Shown here: positions 45,414-54,593 of the stretch, one piece after another
Layout: every line of letters begins with the position of its first letter
How positions within the stretch are numbered: position 1 is the first letter of the stretch
From: a bacterium
Lineage (GTDB): Bacteria > Actinomycetota > Thermoleophilia > Miltoncostaeales > Miltoncostaeaceae
DNA: 54,593 nt
Direction: 5' to 3'
Assembly (NCBI GenBank): GCA_029977205.1
Contig: JAPOLI010000006.1
Coordinates: 1 to 54,593 of the forward strand
The notes under the pieces: model-generated
Told to the model about the DNA's origin: nothing
The model's database searches: none
The model's input: only the letters and a program-made list of their open reading frames with translations
Made by a program: the position numbers and the translations under genes

Positions 45414-46535
45414 CTATGGCGTGAACGCGACGCTCGGCTCCCCGACGTATTCCAGACCGATGCGGTCACCGGTGTCGAATGGGGGCCGGCCCATCACCCG
45501 GCAGCGAACCGGGCACCCGCGGCTGCTTGTGACGATCACGGCGTCGTGGCCGTAGTACTCGATGCGCTCCACGATCGAATCGCCGCCCACGCACGCGGCG
45601 ATGCACTCCGGGCGGATCACCACCTCGACGCGGCCGTGCGCGGGGCGGGCCAGGCGTACGCGCCCGACAGGCGTGAGCGCCACGTCCCCGTCCGCCTCGG
45701 CAGGCAGCAGGTTGGCATCGCCGACGAACGTCGCCACCTCGCGGCTGGCAGGACGCTCGTAGAGGTCGTCGGGCGTTCCCACCTGCGCGATCCGGCCGTC
45801 GAGCATCAAGGCCACCTGGTCGCCCACGAGGAAGGCCTCTTCCTGGTCGTGCGTCACGAAGACGGCCGTCGCGCCGGCGGCGGCGAGCAGGCGGCGCACC
45901 TCGCCGCGCAGGTCGGCCCGCAGGGGCGCGTCGAGCGCCGAGAAGGGCTCGTCGAGGAGGATCAGCGAGGGCTCGGCGGCCAGTGCGCGGGCCAGCGCCA
46001 CGCGCTGCTGCTGCCCTCCCGAGAGGGTTGCCGGCATGCGTTCCGCCGTGCCCGTGAGGCCCACCAGCGCGAGCGCGCGCTCCACGCGCGGCCCGCTGCG
46101 CTCGCTGCGCGGAAGGCCGTAGCCGACGTTGCCGCCCACGGTGCGGTTGGGGAAGAGGGCCGGCTCCTGAAACACCATGCCGATGCGTCGCTTCTCCGGC
46201 GCCACGAAGCACTCCGGTCCCGATACCGTGAAGTCGTCCACCACCACGAGGCCGGCATCGGGCTCGTCGAGTCCGGCGATGCATCGGAGCAGGGTGGTCT
46301 TGCCGCAGCCGCTGGGCCCGAGGAGGGCGAGCACCGTGCCGGCAGGCACGTCGAGGTCGATGCCGCGAAGCACCGGGTTACCGCCCAGCTGTCGCTCGAG
46401 CCCGTGCACGGTCAGGGTCGAGCCGCGCGGGTCGCTCCGCGTGGGCACGGCCGGGCACATCTCGACATGCGGCGGGAAACTCTCCATCGGGATCCGGGAC
46501 GGTAGCGCCATTGCGCCTGTATCGGCAATGACCAT
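45414..46535 (-). CDS. Fe(III)-type ABC importer, ATP-binding protein
   Basis: 373 residues, cytoplasmic. Walker A GPSGCGKTTLLRCIAGL, Q-loop GMVFQEPALFPNRTV, signature LSGGQQQRVALARAL, Walker B LILLDEPFSALD and switch His VFVTHDQEEA. After about residue 260 comes a TOBE regulatory domain (RPASREVATFVGDANLLPAE) as in FbpC/PotA. Several in-frame ATGs exist. I take 46535 since CATATT ends 6 nt upstream; 46511 is the main alternative, and homology only begins about 40 residues in. First gene of the importer operon, divergent from the MacB-like exporter across 41 bp. Confidence 0.87.
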   Translation of the reverse strand: MVIADTGAMALPSRIPMESFPPHVEMCPAVPTRSDPRGSTLTVHGLERQLGGNPVLRGIDLDVPAGTVLALLGPSGCGKTTLLRCIAGLDEPDAGLVVVDDFTVSGPECFVAPEKRRIGMVFQEPALFPNRTVGGNVGYGLPRSERSGPRVERALALVGLTGTAERMPATLSGGQQQRVALARALAAEPSLILLDEPFSALDAPLRADLRGEVRRLLAAAGATAVFVTHDQEEAFLVGDQVALMLDGRIAQVGTPDDLYERPASREVATFVGDANLLPAEADGDVALTPVGRVRLARPAHGRVEVVIRPECIAACVGGDSIVERIEYYGHDAVIVTSSRGCPVRCRVMGRPPFDTGDRIGLEYVGEPSVAFTP

Positions 46536-46547
46536 CGCCCAAATATG
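46536..46547 (-). promoter_or_regulatory. Putative leaderless -10 promoter of the iron importer ATPase
   Basis: CATATT (46547-46542, minus strand), TGGGCG, then ATG 46535. Imperfect first base; start choice is not certain. Confidence 0.35.
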
Positions 46548-46562
46548 ACGGGGATCACGCGC

Positions 46563-46576
46563 TACCGTTGCCCGCA
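46563..46576 (+). promoter_or_regulatory. Putative leaderless -10 promoter of the MacB-like exporter
   Basis: TACCGT (46563-46568), 8 nt, ATG 46577. Only 15 bp from the divergent importer box. Confidence 0.45.
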
Positions 46577-47331
<755 letters not shown>

Positions 47332-47335
<4 letters not shown>

Positions 47336-49884
47336 TCCGCCTGATCTTCGCCGGGCTGCGCCAGCGGAAGCTGCGCGCTGCCCTCACGGCCATCGCGATC
47401 CTCCTCGGGGTCGCGATGGTGACCGGCACCCTCGTGCTGACGAGTCAGATCACCCGCGCCTTCGACGAGATATTCCAGGCCGCCAACTCCGGCGTGGACG
47501 TGCGCGTCTCGCCCCGCGTCGATTTCGAGTCGGGCGGCCTGCGAAATGTCCCGACCCTGCCGGAGTCGCTGGTGGATGAGGTGCGCGCGGTCGACGGGGT
47601 GAAGAAGGCCGCACCGGAGCTCGCCGCGCTTGGGTCGCCCGTGGTGAACGGCGAATACGTGCAGTCCACCGGCGCCCCGTCGTTCGTGTTCTCGCTCGCG
47701 CCCGAGCCGTTCCGCGCGACGCAGCTTGCGTCCGGGAGGTACCCGATCCGGACGGGCGAGGTGGCGGTGAATGAGGGCCTTGCCTCGTCGCAGGGCCTCT
47801 CGCTCGGGTCCCGCCTCGGGGTGGCCACGCGCACGGGCGTCACGCCGGTCACGCTCACCGGCACCGTCACATTCGCGAACGTGTCCTCGATCGGCGGCAC
47901 CACCATCGTGATCGCGACGAAAGACGATGTGCAGCGCTGGTTCCGTCTCGAGGGCCGTGCGAATTCCATCGCGGTGCAGGCGCAACCCGGGGTGAGCCCG
48001 CAGCTGCTCGCGCGGCGGATCGCCGCCGCCCTGCCGACGAGCGTGGAGGTCCGCACCGGCCAGCAGGACGCCGCCGACCAGGCGAAGCAGACCACCCAGG
48101 CCATCAACGACTTCCTGCGGCCTGCCCTCCTCGCCTTCGGCGTCATCGCGCTCTTCGTGGGCGCCTTCATCATCTTCAACACGTTCACCATCACGGTGGC
48201 GCAGCGCCTTCGGGAACTGGGCCTGCTGCGCACCATCGGCGCAAGCCGCCGCCAGGTGATGGCCTCGGTGGTGGGAGAGGCATTCGTCATCGGCCTCGTG
48301 GCGGGCATCGTGGGCCTGTTCGCGGGGTACGGCTTCGCGGCGCTCCTCGTATGGGTGTTCGACCTCCTGCTGCCAGGGGGAATCCCAGTGGCCTCGGCCG
48401 AGCTGTCCGCCCGGATCGCGCTCACCGCCCTGCTCGTCGGCGTGGTCGTGAGCGTCCTGGCCGCGCTCATTCCCGCGGTGCGCGCCAGCCGCGTGCCCCC
48501 CATCGCCGCGCTGCGCGAGGGGGCGGAGATCCCACGGGGGCGGTTCTCACGATTCGCGCCGGTCATCTCGGGCGTCATCGCTGTGGGTGGAATCACCTTG
48601 ATCGCCGTGGGGCTGCAGTCGGGATCAGGGGCCACGCAGCGCCTGCTGGTGATGGCCCTCGGTGCGCTCCTCGTGTTCATCGCCACCGGTGGCCTCCTGC
48701 GCTACCTCGTGCCCTTCCTCGCCCGCATCATCGGCTGGCCGCTGGAGCACCTGCCGGGTGCCTCGGGCAGGCTCGCCCGCCAGAACGCCACGCGCAACCC
48801 GGCCCGAACGGCGGCCACCGCCGCAGCCCTGATGATCGGCATCGGCCTCGTGGCGTTCGTCGCCGTCTTCGCCCAGGGCCTCAAGGCATCGGTCACCGGG
48901 GCCATCGACGACACCCTCCGCGGTGACCTCATCATCTCGGGCAAGAGCTTCCAGCCCATTCCGGCAGGAAGCGTGGGCGCCGTGCGCTCCACGCCGGGCG
49001 TGGCACGGGTGGTTCCCGTGTTCACGGATGCGGCGCGCACGGAGTCCGGGGATCGCGCCACCGTTTTCGGGGTCGACCCTGCCGCGGCGGCTGATGGCCT
49101 CTCCTTCGAGTGGGTCGATGGGTCGGCCCAGTCGCTGCGCGACCTCGACCCGTCATCCGCCGTGCTCGAGGAGGAGTTCGCGCAGGGCATCGGCGCATCC
49201 GCCGGCAGCACCGTGACCCTGCGCACCTCCACGGGGCGCACCGGCAGCTACCGCGTCGCCGGCATCTACAAGGACCAGATCCTCTTCAACAACGGCCTCA
49301 TCACATCCGAGGACGGCTTCCGCCGCGTGTTCAGCGCGCGCGATCCGGTGTTCGTGCTGGCGACGGTGGATCCCGGGCGCGATCCGGTGGCGGTGAAGGA
49401 CGCGGTGTCCCGTTCCCTTGCCCCGTTCCCGGTAGCCGAGGTGCGCACCAACGCCGAGTACCGCGACGAGATCAGCAGCCGGGTCGACTCCATCCTGTAC
49501 CTGCTCTACGTCCTGCTCGCGATGAGCGTCGTCATCTCGCTGTTCGGCATCGTGAACACCCTCGTGCTCTCGATCACCGAGCGCACGCGCGAGATCGGCA
49601 TGCTGCGGGCAATCGGGCTCACCCGCTCCGAGCTGCGACGCATGGTGCGCTACGAGAGCGTGATCACCTCCGGCATCGGGGGCGTGATCGGCATCATCAT
49701 CGGCGTGGTGCTCGCATGGGTGTTCTCACTCGGCCTAGCGGAGGAGGGGATCGTCTTCCGGATCCCATGGGTGCAGCTGGTGGTGCTGCTGGTCGTGGCG
49801 GTCATCGCCGGCGTGCTCGCCGCCGTGCTGCCCGCCCGCCGCGCGGCCAGGCTCGACCCGCTCGACGCACTCCACTACGAATGA
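47332..49884 (+). CDS. MacB/FtsX-type ABC exporter, permease (two FtsX domains)
   Basis: 850 residues. An N-terminal membrane helix (about 16-40) and a large extracytoplasmic domain are followed by the first FtsX domain (ITVAQRLRELGLLRTIGASR, about 285-305) and several helices to about 465. A second extracytoplasmic domain then precedes the second FtsX domain (LSITERTREIGMLRAIGLTR, about 745) and a last helix pair ending in ARRAARLDPLDALHYE. Long two-domain permeases like this are common in actinobacteria. GTG 47332 overlaps the ATPase stop; ATGA links it to the lipoprotein that follows. Confidence 0.93.
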
Positions 49885-50819
49885 CGCCCGGATTCCCCCG
49901 CCGCCGCCCCATGCGCCGCCGCGTCCGTGGCGCCATCGCCCTGCTTGCCACCTGCGGCATCGTGGTGGTGGGGACCGGCTGCCAGCGCGTGTCCGAGACT
50001 GCCGCACCTGCCGACGGCTCTCCGTCGGCCCGCCTCGTGGTGACCGCCGACCATGGCGCCGAGGTGCTGATCAACCAGCCCGTCGCCGCGGGGCAGACCG
50101 TGATGGCGGCCCTGCGCGGCGCCACGCCCGTGGAGACCGGGTACGGGGGCGGTTTTGTCACGTCGATGCTGGGCCGCGGCTCATCCACGTCCCCGCCTGC
50201 CGACTGGTTCTTCTACGTGAACGGATTCGAGTCGCCCGTGGGCGCGCAGGCGGCCAGGGTGGAGGTCGGCGACATCGCCTGGTGGGACCACCGCATGTGG
50301 GGTGGCATGCAGAGCGTGCGCGCGGTGGTCGGCGCATGGCCGGAGCCCTTCGTCAACGGCGCCGGCGGGGCACGCCCCGTGGTCGCCGCCGATGAGCCCC
50401 TCGCGGCCGCGCTGCGGGAAGCAGGCGCGCAGGTGGCGGGCGGCCGCCAGCGCTTCCGCGCCCGGGTGGGAACCGATGCCGCGCTCGCAGGGCGCGACGC
50501 CGCATGGCGCGATATCGCGGGTGACCCCGCGGGCCACCACCTGGCCGGCGGGGTCCGGGATGGCCAGGTGGTGCTGATGCCGCCCGGTGGCGGCGCACCC
50601 GAACCGGTGGAGGGCGCACGCGCCGTCGCGGTGCTGGTGCCTGCGGGCCCCAGTCCGTCGGATGGCGCCCTCCTCGCCGTCGCCGGCCTCGATGCCGGGG
50701 CTGCCCGCGCGGCGGCGGGGACCATCGCGGCGCGCCCCGATGTGCTGTCGTTGCGCTACGCCGTGGCGTTCGACGCCGCGGGCGAGCCGGTCAGGGCGGC
50801 GGGGAGGTCGGGCCCATGA
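49881..50819 (+). CDS. DUF4430 (transcobalamin-like) lipoprotein
   Basis: 312 residues. Arg-rich n-region, hydrophobic core and lipobox VVGTGC put the lipid on Cys34. A DUF4430-like domain spans about 55-140 (GQTVMAALRGATPVETGYGG, DWFFYVNGFESPVGA, GDIAWWDHRMW), related to the C-terminal domain of cobalamin carriers. The C-terminal 160 residues are Ala/Gly-rich and contain repeated GxPxGG-type turns; no catalytic motif. ATG 49881 overlaps the permease stop (ATGA), so a surface lipoprotein is co-made with a mechanotransmission exporter. Its own stop overlaps the tadA start. Confidence 0.8.
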   Translation: MTPGFPRRRPMRRRVRGAIALLATCGIVVVGTGCQRVSETAAPADGSPSARLVVTADHGAEVLINQPVAAGQTVMAALRGATPVETGYGGGFVTSMLGRGSSTSPPADWFFYVNGFESPVGAQAARVEVGDIAWWDHRMWGGMQSVRAVVGAWPEPFVNGAGGARPVVAADEPLAAALREAGAQVAGGRQRFRARVGTDAALAGRDAAWRDIAGDPAGHHLAGGVRDGQVVLMPPGGGAPEPVEGARAVAVLVPAGPSPSDGALLAVAGLDAGAARAAAGTIAARPDVLSLRYAVAFDAAGEPVRAAGRSGP

Positions 50820-51277
50820 GCATCGGGGATGACGAGCGCTGGATGCGGCAGGCGCTGGATGAGGCGGCCCGGGCTCCCGCGCACGGGGATGTGCCCGTGG
50901 GCTGCGTGATCGTGCGTGACGGCACGGCCATTGCGTCGTCGCACAACGAGCGCGAGCTGCGCCAGGACCCGACCGCCCATGCGGAGGTCCTCGCCATCCG
51001 CGACGCCGCGATCGCGCTCGGCGGGTGGCGCCTCGTCGGGTGCGTGCTCTACGTCACCCTCGAGCCCTGCCCCATGTGCGCCGGGGCGATCCTGCAGGCG
51101 CGGCCCGAGCGCGTGGTGTTCGGCGCGCCGGAGCCCGTGTCCGGGGCGGCCGGCAGCGTGATCGATGTCTTTCGCGATCCGCGGTTGCCCACGAGGGTTC
51201 CGGTGGACGGTGGCGTATTGGCCGTGGAGGCTGCAGACGCCCTGCGGGCGTTCTTCGGCGAACGCCGTCGCGGCTGA
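50816..51277 (+). CDS. tadA: tRNA-specific adenosine deaminase
   Basis: Deaminates A34 to inosine in the anticodon of tRNA-Arg(ACG), needed to read CGN codons. 153 residues. Zinc site: His55-Ala-Glu57 (DPTAHAEVLAIRD) and Cys85, Cys88 (TLEPCPMCAGAIL). Cytidine-deaminase-like fold, with the GAPEPVSGAAGSVIDVF loop typical of TadA. ATG 50816 overlaps the DUF4430 stop by 4 nt, so this essential gene is the last of the four-gene MacB operon. No tRNA gene is nearby. Confidence 0.95.
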   Translation: MSIGDDERWMRQALDEAARAPAHGDVPVGCVIVRDGTAIASSHNERELRQDPTAHAEVLAIRDAAIALGGWRLVGCVLYVTLEPCPMCAGAILQARPERVVFGAPEPVSGAAGSVIDVFRDPRLPTRVPVDGGVLAVEAADALRAFFGERRRG

Positions 51278-51333
51278 TCGACGTCGTCCCGATACGGCGG
51301 AACCGGCGCGGCGGGACCGCCCGCCACCATTGC

Positions 51334-51368
51334 TAGCCTCGAAACCGTTCCCCGAATCCGATCCGGAG
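51334..51368 (+). promoter_or_regulatory. Promoter and RBS of the glycoside hydrolase gene
   Basis: TAGCCT (51334-51339) is a -10 candidate. GGAG (51365-51368) stands 7 nt before GTG 51376 and supports that start. Confidence 0.45.
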
Positions 51369-51375
51369 CCACATC

Positions 51376-52533
51376 GTGAGAGTCACCGCACCGAAGATGC
51401 TTGCTGCCGCCCTGATGACCGGCGCGGCCGTCCCCGCCATGGGCCTCGGCGCAGCCATCGGACTCCAGGACGACCGCATGGCGGTCACCTCGGCCGCAGA
51501 CATCCCCGGGCGCCTCGCGATGGCACAGGCCACGGGCACGAAGGTGCTGCGCATGGACACCTTCTGGGCAACTGCGGCGCCCACGCGTCCCGCGGCCCCC
51601 ACGAACCACCTCGACCCGGCCTACGACTGGGCGTGGACCGACGCCGCCTTTTGCGGCGCCCTCAAGGTCGGAATGCAGCCGATCGCCACCGTGTGGAACG
51701 CACCGGGCTGGGCCACGGGTGGCGCGAAGGGCATCAAGGGCGTCGTGTGGAACTCCAAGGCCCCCCGGAACCCGCGTGACTTCGCCGACTTCATGAGCGC
51801 GCTTGCCACCCGCTACAACGGGCGCACGCAGATCCCGGGCCAGGGCACCTGCCTCGTGAAGTTCTACGAGATCTGGAACGAGCCGAACCTCCAGATCTAC
51901 ATGTATCCCCAGTACCGGGGGAAGAGGCCCGTTGCGGGGTCCAAGTACGTGAAGATGGCCAATCTCGCCGTACCGGCGATCAAGCGCGCCAACCCGAGGG
52001 CCGTCCCGATCACGGGCGTGACGGGGCCCAAGGGCAAGTCCGACAAGAGCGGCCGCGGCAGCATCGACTGGGTCAGGGACCTCAAGCGGTTCGGCCTGAG
52101 GGCAGGCAGCCAGTACTCCCAGCACATCTACCCGGCAGTGCCGCCGCTCAAGAAGACCACCATCTTCCCGGCCTGGGACACCCTCGACGAGATCACCGCC
52201 GAGGTGAACAAGCTCCCCGGTGGCCGGAAGAAGAAGATCTACATCACCGAGGCCTCGTACACCACGGCCAAGACCCCGTACCGCAAGGTGGCCTTCAGCC
52301 CGCGGCAGCAGGCGACCTACATGAGGCAGATCTTCCAGGTGCCCTTCGTGCGTAGCTCGCGTGTGCCCTTGGTGGTCTGGTTCCAGCTTCAGGACAACCC
52401 GAACTGGCCCGGCGGACTGCTCTACAACTCGGGCGTGCAGAAGCCCTCCTACCGCCAGTTCAAGAAGCTCACCAAGTCGAAGCGGCCGACGGGGAACCTG
52501 CGCGTGGTCAGGCAGTTCCGGGCGGCCGGCTAG
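51376..52533 (+). CDS. Secreted glycoside hydrolase, clan A-like TIM barrel
   Basis: 385 residues. The N-terminal 25 residues (MRVTAPKMLAAALMTGAAVP) look like a signal peptide. The barrel contains a probable acid/base Glu169 in FYEIWNEPNLQIY, the WNEP signature of clan A hydrolases (GH5/39/51-like), and a probable nucleophile Glu292 in IYITEASY at the end of strand 7. HIYP and WFQLQDN supply further active-site residues. Lys/Arg/Pro-rich C terminus. Exact GH family and substrate cannot be given from sequence alone. Single-gene unit, convergent with an ABC-2 permease. Confidence 0.83.
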   Translation: MRVTAPKMLAAALMTGAAVPAMGLGAAIGLQDDRMAVTSAADIPGRLAMAQATGTKVLRMDTFWATAAPTRPAAPTNHLDPAYDWAWTDAAFCGALKVGMQPIATVWNAPGWATGGAKGIKGVVWNSKAPRNPRDFADFMSALATRYNGRTQIPGQGTCLVKFYEIWNEPNLQIYMYPQYRGKRPVAGSKYVKMANLAVPAIKRANPRAVPITGVTGPKGKSDKSGRGSIDWVRDLKRFGLRAGSQYSQHIYPAVPPLKKTTIFPAWDTLDEITAEVNKLPGGRKKKIYITEASYTTAKTPYRKVAFSPRQQATYMRQIFQVPFVRSSRVPLVVWFQLQDNPNWPGGLLYNSGVQKPSYRQFKKLTKSKRPTGNLRVVRQFRAAG

Positions 52534-52579
52534 CGCACCGGGCAGGGGGTGCTCCCCGCCGCTTCTCGTCACTCGGGCT

Positions 52580-52611
52580 CACCTCACGGCGCGATCTCGC
52601 GCCGTGAGGTG
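52580..52611. terminator. Two-way hairpin inside the 3' end of the ABC-2 permease gene
   Basis: CACCTCACGGCGCG (52580-52593) and CGCGCCGTGAGGTG (52598-52611) form a perfect 14-bp stem with loop ATCT. It contains the permease's last nine codons and stop on the minus strand and lies 47 bp past the hydrolase stop on the plus strand. Confidence 0.75.
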
Positions 52612-53378
52612 ACCGCCATGGCCAGCGCTCCGGCCACGACGGCCACGCCCACGAGCACCGCCCAGGTGGAGGCGGGCACCGATCCCTGGCCGAGGATCGT
52701 CGCCGGGCGATACCAGTGCATCACCGAGAGGGGCCCGAATGGCTCCGCGAGGCCCCACACCTGCGCGAGGTAGTCGAGGGCGTAGGCCACCAGCGCGAAC
52801 GCGGTTCCCCAGCCGATCGCCTTTGCCCCGGTGCGCGAGAAGGACGCCGCAAGTGCTGTCACGGCGCCGATTCCGACGAACAGGAGCCAGAGCGGCAGGG
52901 CGGTGAGCAGCACTGATCCCACCGCCACCGGCGCGAGGGCGTCGACCGTCGTGATCGCGATGAGCGCCCCGACGAGCCCCATGAGCGCCACGATGGCCAA
53001 CTGCAGCAGCATCGCGATGAGCTCGGCGCCGAGCCACGACGTGCGGCGAAGTGGCCGCGACATCATCATCTCGGCCACGCCGCTCTCGACATCCCGCGCG
53101 GATGCGGCTCCGCCTGCGATCGCCGTCGCGGCCATGATGGCCAGCGTGATGGGGTGGATGAACGCCGATCCCAGGTACCCGGCAGGGCTCGCGATGTCGG
53201 ACCCCTTCAGGAATGCCTGCAGCGCCGGTGGCAGCGACTCAACGAGGTTCCGGATCTGGTTCTCATCCACCGATGCGTAGGACAGGCCCACGAGGAAGAT
53301 GAACGCACCGAGCGCGATGCCAAGCAGCAGCGTGCGCCGTATCGAGCGGATCAGCGCGAGCGACAGCACCACCCGCAT
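52584..53378 (-). CDS. ABC-2 type exporter, permease (second system)
   Basis: 264 residues with about six membrane segments: TLLLGIALGAFIFLVGLSYA, HPITLAIMAATAIAGGAASA, LIAMLLQLAIVALMGLVGAL, VLLTALPLWLLFVGIGAVTA, AIGWGTAFALVAYALDYLAQ and a final WAVLVGVAVVAGALAMAV. Similar in style to ABC-2 permeases with an ABC transporter permease subunit fold resembling NatB/YhaP. The ATG shares a base with the ATPase stop (TGATG). The C-terminal residues (SRREIAP) are encoded within a terminator-like hairpin. Substrate unknown. Confidence 0.87.
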   Translation of the reverse strand: MRVVLSLALIRSIRRTLLLGIALGAFIFLVGLSYASVDENQIRNLVESLPPALQAFLKGSDIASPAGYLGSAFIHPITLAIMAATAIAGGAASARDVESGVAEMMMSRPLRRTSWLGAELIAMLLQLAIVALMGLVGALIAITTVDALAPVAVGSVLLTALPLWLLFVGIGAVTALAASFSRTGAKAIGWGTAFALVAYALDYLAQVWGLAEPFGPLSVMHWYRPATILGQGSVPASTWAVLVGVAVVAGALAMAVTSRREIAP

Positions 53379-54283
53379 CAGGACTCATCCCCCAGGTAGA
53401 GCGCACGGAACACGTCCTCGAGGCGCGCGGCCTCGATGGTGATGTCCCGCGGGGCGAGTGGGGCGAGGCCCGCGAGCAGGGGGCCGGGATCCCCGGACAT
53501 CGTGAAGTGGTGCACGTGGCCCTCCACGCGCACCTCTCCCATGCCGTCGACGGCATAGGCCGAGGGGTCTACAGGGACATCGAAGAGCACCTCGACGGTG
53601 CGCACGCGTGCACGGCGGAGCTCATCCACGTCGCGCACCAGCAGCAGGCGGCCACTGCGCACCATGGCCACCCGGTCGCAGAGCTCATCGACCTCACCGA
53701 GCACGTGGCTTGAGAAGAACACGGTGCGCCCTGCGCGGGCGCGCTCATCAAGAAGCGCGAGCAGGCGCGCCTGCATCACCGGATCGAGCCCGGCCGTGGG
53801 CTCGTCGAGGATGATCACGGGCGGGTCGTGCTGCAGGGCCGCAACGAGCCCGAGCTTCTGGCGCATTCCCGTCGAGTATTCGCGGATGCGCCGCCTGAGG
53901 TCGCCGTCCGACAGCTCCAGCGCGGCCAGCAGTTGGTCGCGCATGACTGGCGGGCGGGGGTGCAGGCGCGCGAGGGAGTCGAGCATCCGCTGCCCGGACA
54001 CCTGGCGGATCATTCCCAGATCGCCCGGCACGTATCCCACCTCGGCCAGTGCGGCCAGGCGGTCGTGCGTGACATCGTGGCCGAGGATCGCCACGCTGCC
54101 GGCGGTGGGGCGCAGTACCCCCAGTGCGCACCGGATGAAGGTGGTCTTACCCGCACCGTTTGGGCCGAGGAACCCGATGCGCTCCCCCTGTCCCACCTCG
54201 AGGTCAACATCCTCGAGAGCCATCACGCCTGAGCCGTATGACTTGCCGAGGCCGGAGGCCCGGATGGCGGCGGGGGCGCTCAT
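53378..54283 (-). CDS. ABC-2 type exporter, ATP-binding protein (second system)
   Basis: 301 residues. Walker [18 protein letters not shown]-loop VGYVPGDLGMIRQVSG (the family Q replaced by a Gly-Asp loop), signature YSTGMRQKLGLVAALQ with STG in place of SGG, Walker B VIILDEPTAGLD and switch FFSSHVLGEVDEL with Ser-His. The C-terminal 80 residues form the small regulatory domain common in exporters of this type. ATG 54283 follows TAGACT by 7 nt. First gene of a two-gene operon. Confidence 0.92.
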   Translation of the reverse strand: MSAPAAIRASGLGKSYGSGVMALEDVDLEVGQGERIGFLGPNGAGKTTFIRCALGVLRPTAGSVAILGHDVTHDRLAALAEVGYVPGDLGMIRQVSGQRMLDSLARLHPRPPVMRDQLLAALELSDGDLRRRIREYSTGMRQKLGLVAALQHDPPVIILDEPTAGLDPVMQARLLALLDERARAGRTVFFSSHVLGEVDELCDRVAMVRSGRLLLVRDVDELRRARVRTVEVLFDVPVDPSAYAVDGMGEVRVEGHVHHFTMSGDPGPLLAGLAPLAPRDITIEAARLEDVFRALYLGDES

Positions 54284-54296
54284 CTGGCCCAGTCTA
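54284..54296 (-). promoter_or_regulatory. Putative leaderless -10 promoter of the second ABC-2 exporter
   Basis: TAGACT (54296-54291, minus strand), GGGCCAG, then ATG 54283. Confidence 0.55.
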
Positions 54297-54334
54297 TGGA
54301 TCGAGCACAGAGGCTCGGGTAACAGGCGTGCCGG

Positions 54335-54593
54335 CTAGCCGCGAACGCGGAACGTCGTCCGGGAGGTCCGCGGGCACGCATTCACGGCTGACGCCGTCGT
54401 GCGGTTCGCATGCACCCCGGCCTTCGCGGACGACACCGCCCGAAGAACCGTGGTCCCCCGGGCGCTGGCGCCGGGCGCGAGTTCTGGAGCTGCCCAGCAG
54501 ATGGTCCGGGCGTTGCTGGGGCCGTGGTTAGGGGCGCGCACGACGCGCATTCCGACAGGAACGCGCTCGCACAGCCGCAGGGAGCGCGCGGTC
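54335..54593 (-). CDS. C-terminal end of a DUF11-like secreted repeat protein (partial)
   Basis: The minus frame is open to the right edge and ends at 54335. The visible 85 residues include CERVPVGMRVVRAPNHGPSN, ICWAAPELAPGASARGTTVL and GVHANRTTASAVNA, and end in a strand TTFRVRG. This is the C-terminal half of a DUF11/CARDB-like Ig fold (pattern C..P.GM, CW...LAPGAS, N.A.A..A), common in actinobacterial surface proteins. An ATG at 54550 is in frame, but the homology continues upstream of it, so the gene begins outside the window. Confidence 0.65.
   Translation of the reverse strand, partial: TARSLRLCERVPVGMRVVRAPNHGPSNARTICWAAPELAPGASARGTTVLRAVSSAKAGVHANRTTASAVNACPRTSRTTFRVRG

Overview
The window is 54.6 kb of very GC-rich DNA (roughly 70% G+C by eye, strongly G/C-ending codons) from a bacterial chromosome. 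Gene content and style suggest an actinobacterium: coproheme decarboxylase HemQ, an Fe-S type PurF, a proteobacterial-style FeS (6-4) photolyase, many leaderless genes with a TANNNT -10 box right before the start codon, and DUF11/FG-GAP/DUF4430 secreted proteins. The class Thermoleophilia (Solirubrobacterales/Gaiellales-like) is my best guess. That is inference; no 16S or marker tree is available here. Nothing looks like a prophage, IS, CRISPR array, tRNA or rRNA, and no gene-free stretch exceeds about 250 bp.

Layout. 1-11659 (- strand): an almost complete de novo purine cluster, purD-purB-purC-purS-purQ-purL-purF with 1-4 nt overlaps, then a secreted FG-GAP/TIG protein, then purM-purN from their own promoter (purN runs off the left edge). 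11792-13395 (+): an ABC-2 exporter, divergent from purD. 13544-13903 (+): an NTF2-like protein, convergent with purA. 15486-16139 (-): a NarL-type regulator with Glu at the phosphoacceptor site. 16278-19064 (-): rpsF-ssb-rplI-dnaB without the usual rpsR. 19245-20159 (+): a secreted metallophosphoesterase. 20185-21526 (-): two overlapping paralogous HTH genes. 21596-25761 (-): a five-gene translationally coupled operon (dedA, secreted duplicated-domain protein, thioredoxin-like protein, FeS photolyase, LOG-family hydrolase).

25890-28351 (+): L,D-transpeptidase, one or two small proteins and a secreted PQQ-type sugar dehydrogenase. 28367-30812: a small hypothetical (-), hemQ (+), a fructosamine-kinase-like protein and a low-molecular-weight tyrosine phosphatase (-). 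30908-33387 (+): alcohol dehydrogenase plus UAP1-like nucleotidyltransferase. 33384-34842 (-): a six-Cys secreted protein and ispH. 34896-35705 (+): inositol-monophosphatase family. 35826-38507 (-): acnA. 38647-39612 (+): peptidoglycan-binding lipoprotein. 39668-42625: ettA (-) and a thioredoxin-TPR protein (+) sharing an inverted, nearly identical promoter, then a cupin (+). 42642-46535 (-): Fe(III)-type ABC importer. 46577-51277 (+): MacB-like exporter, DUF4430 lipoprotein and tadA. 51376-52533 (+): a secreted glycoside hydrolase. 52584-54283 (-): a second ABC-2 exporter. 54335-54593 (-): the C-terminal end of a DUF11-like protein.

Two window-wide patterns stand out. First, at 17 transcription-unit starts a TANNNT-like -10 hexamer ends 6-8 nt before an ATG/GTG, with no Shine-Dalgarno room: these look leaderless. 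Second, all nine convergent gene pairs carry a GC-rich inverted repeat over or between their stop codons, without a U-tract, as if serving as two-way terminators. Other points worth checking are an apparent ATC start for rpsF, an apparent CTG start for the photolyase, the missing rpsR, and the ettA/trx inverted promoter duplication.
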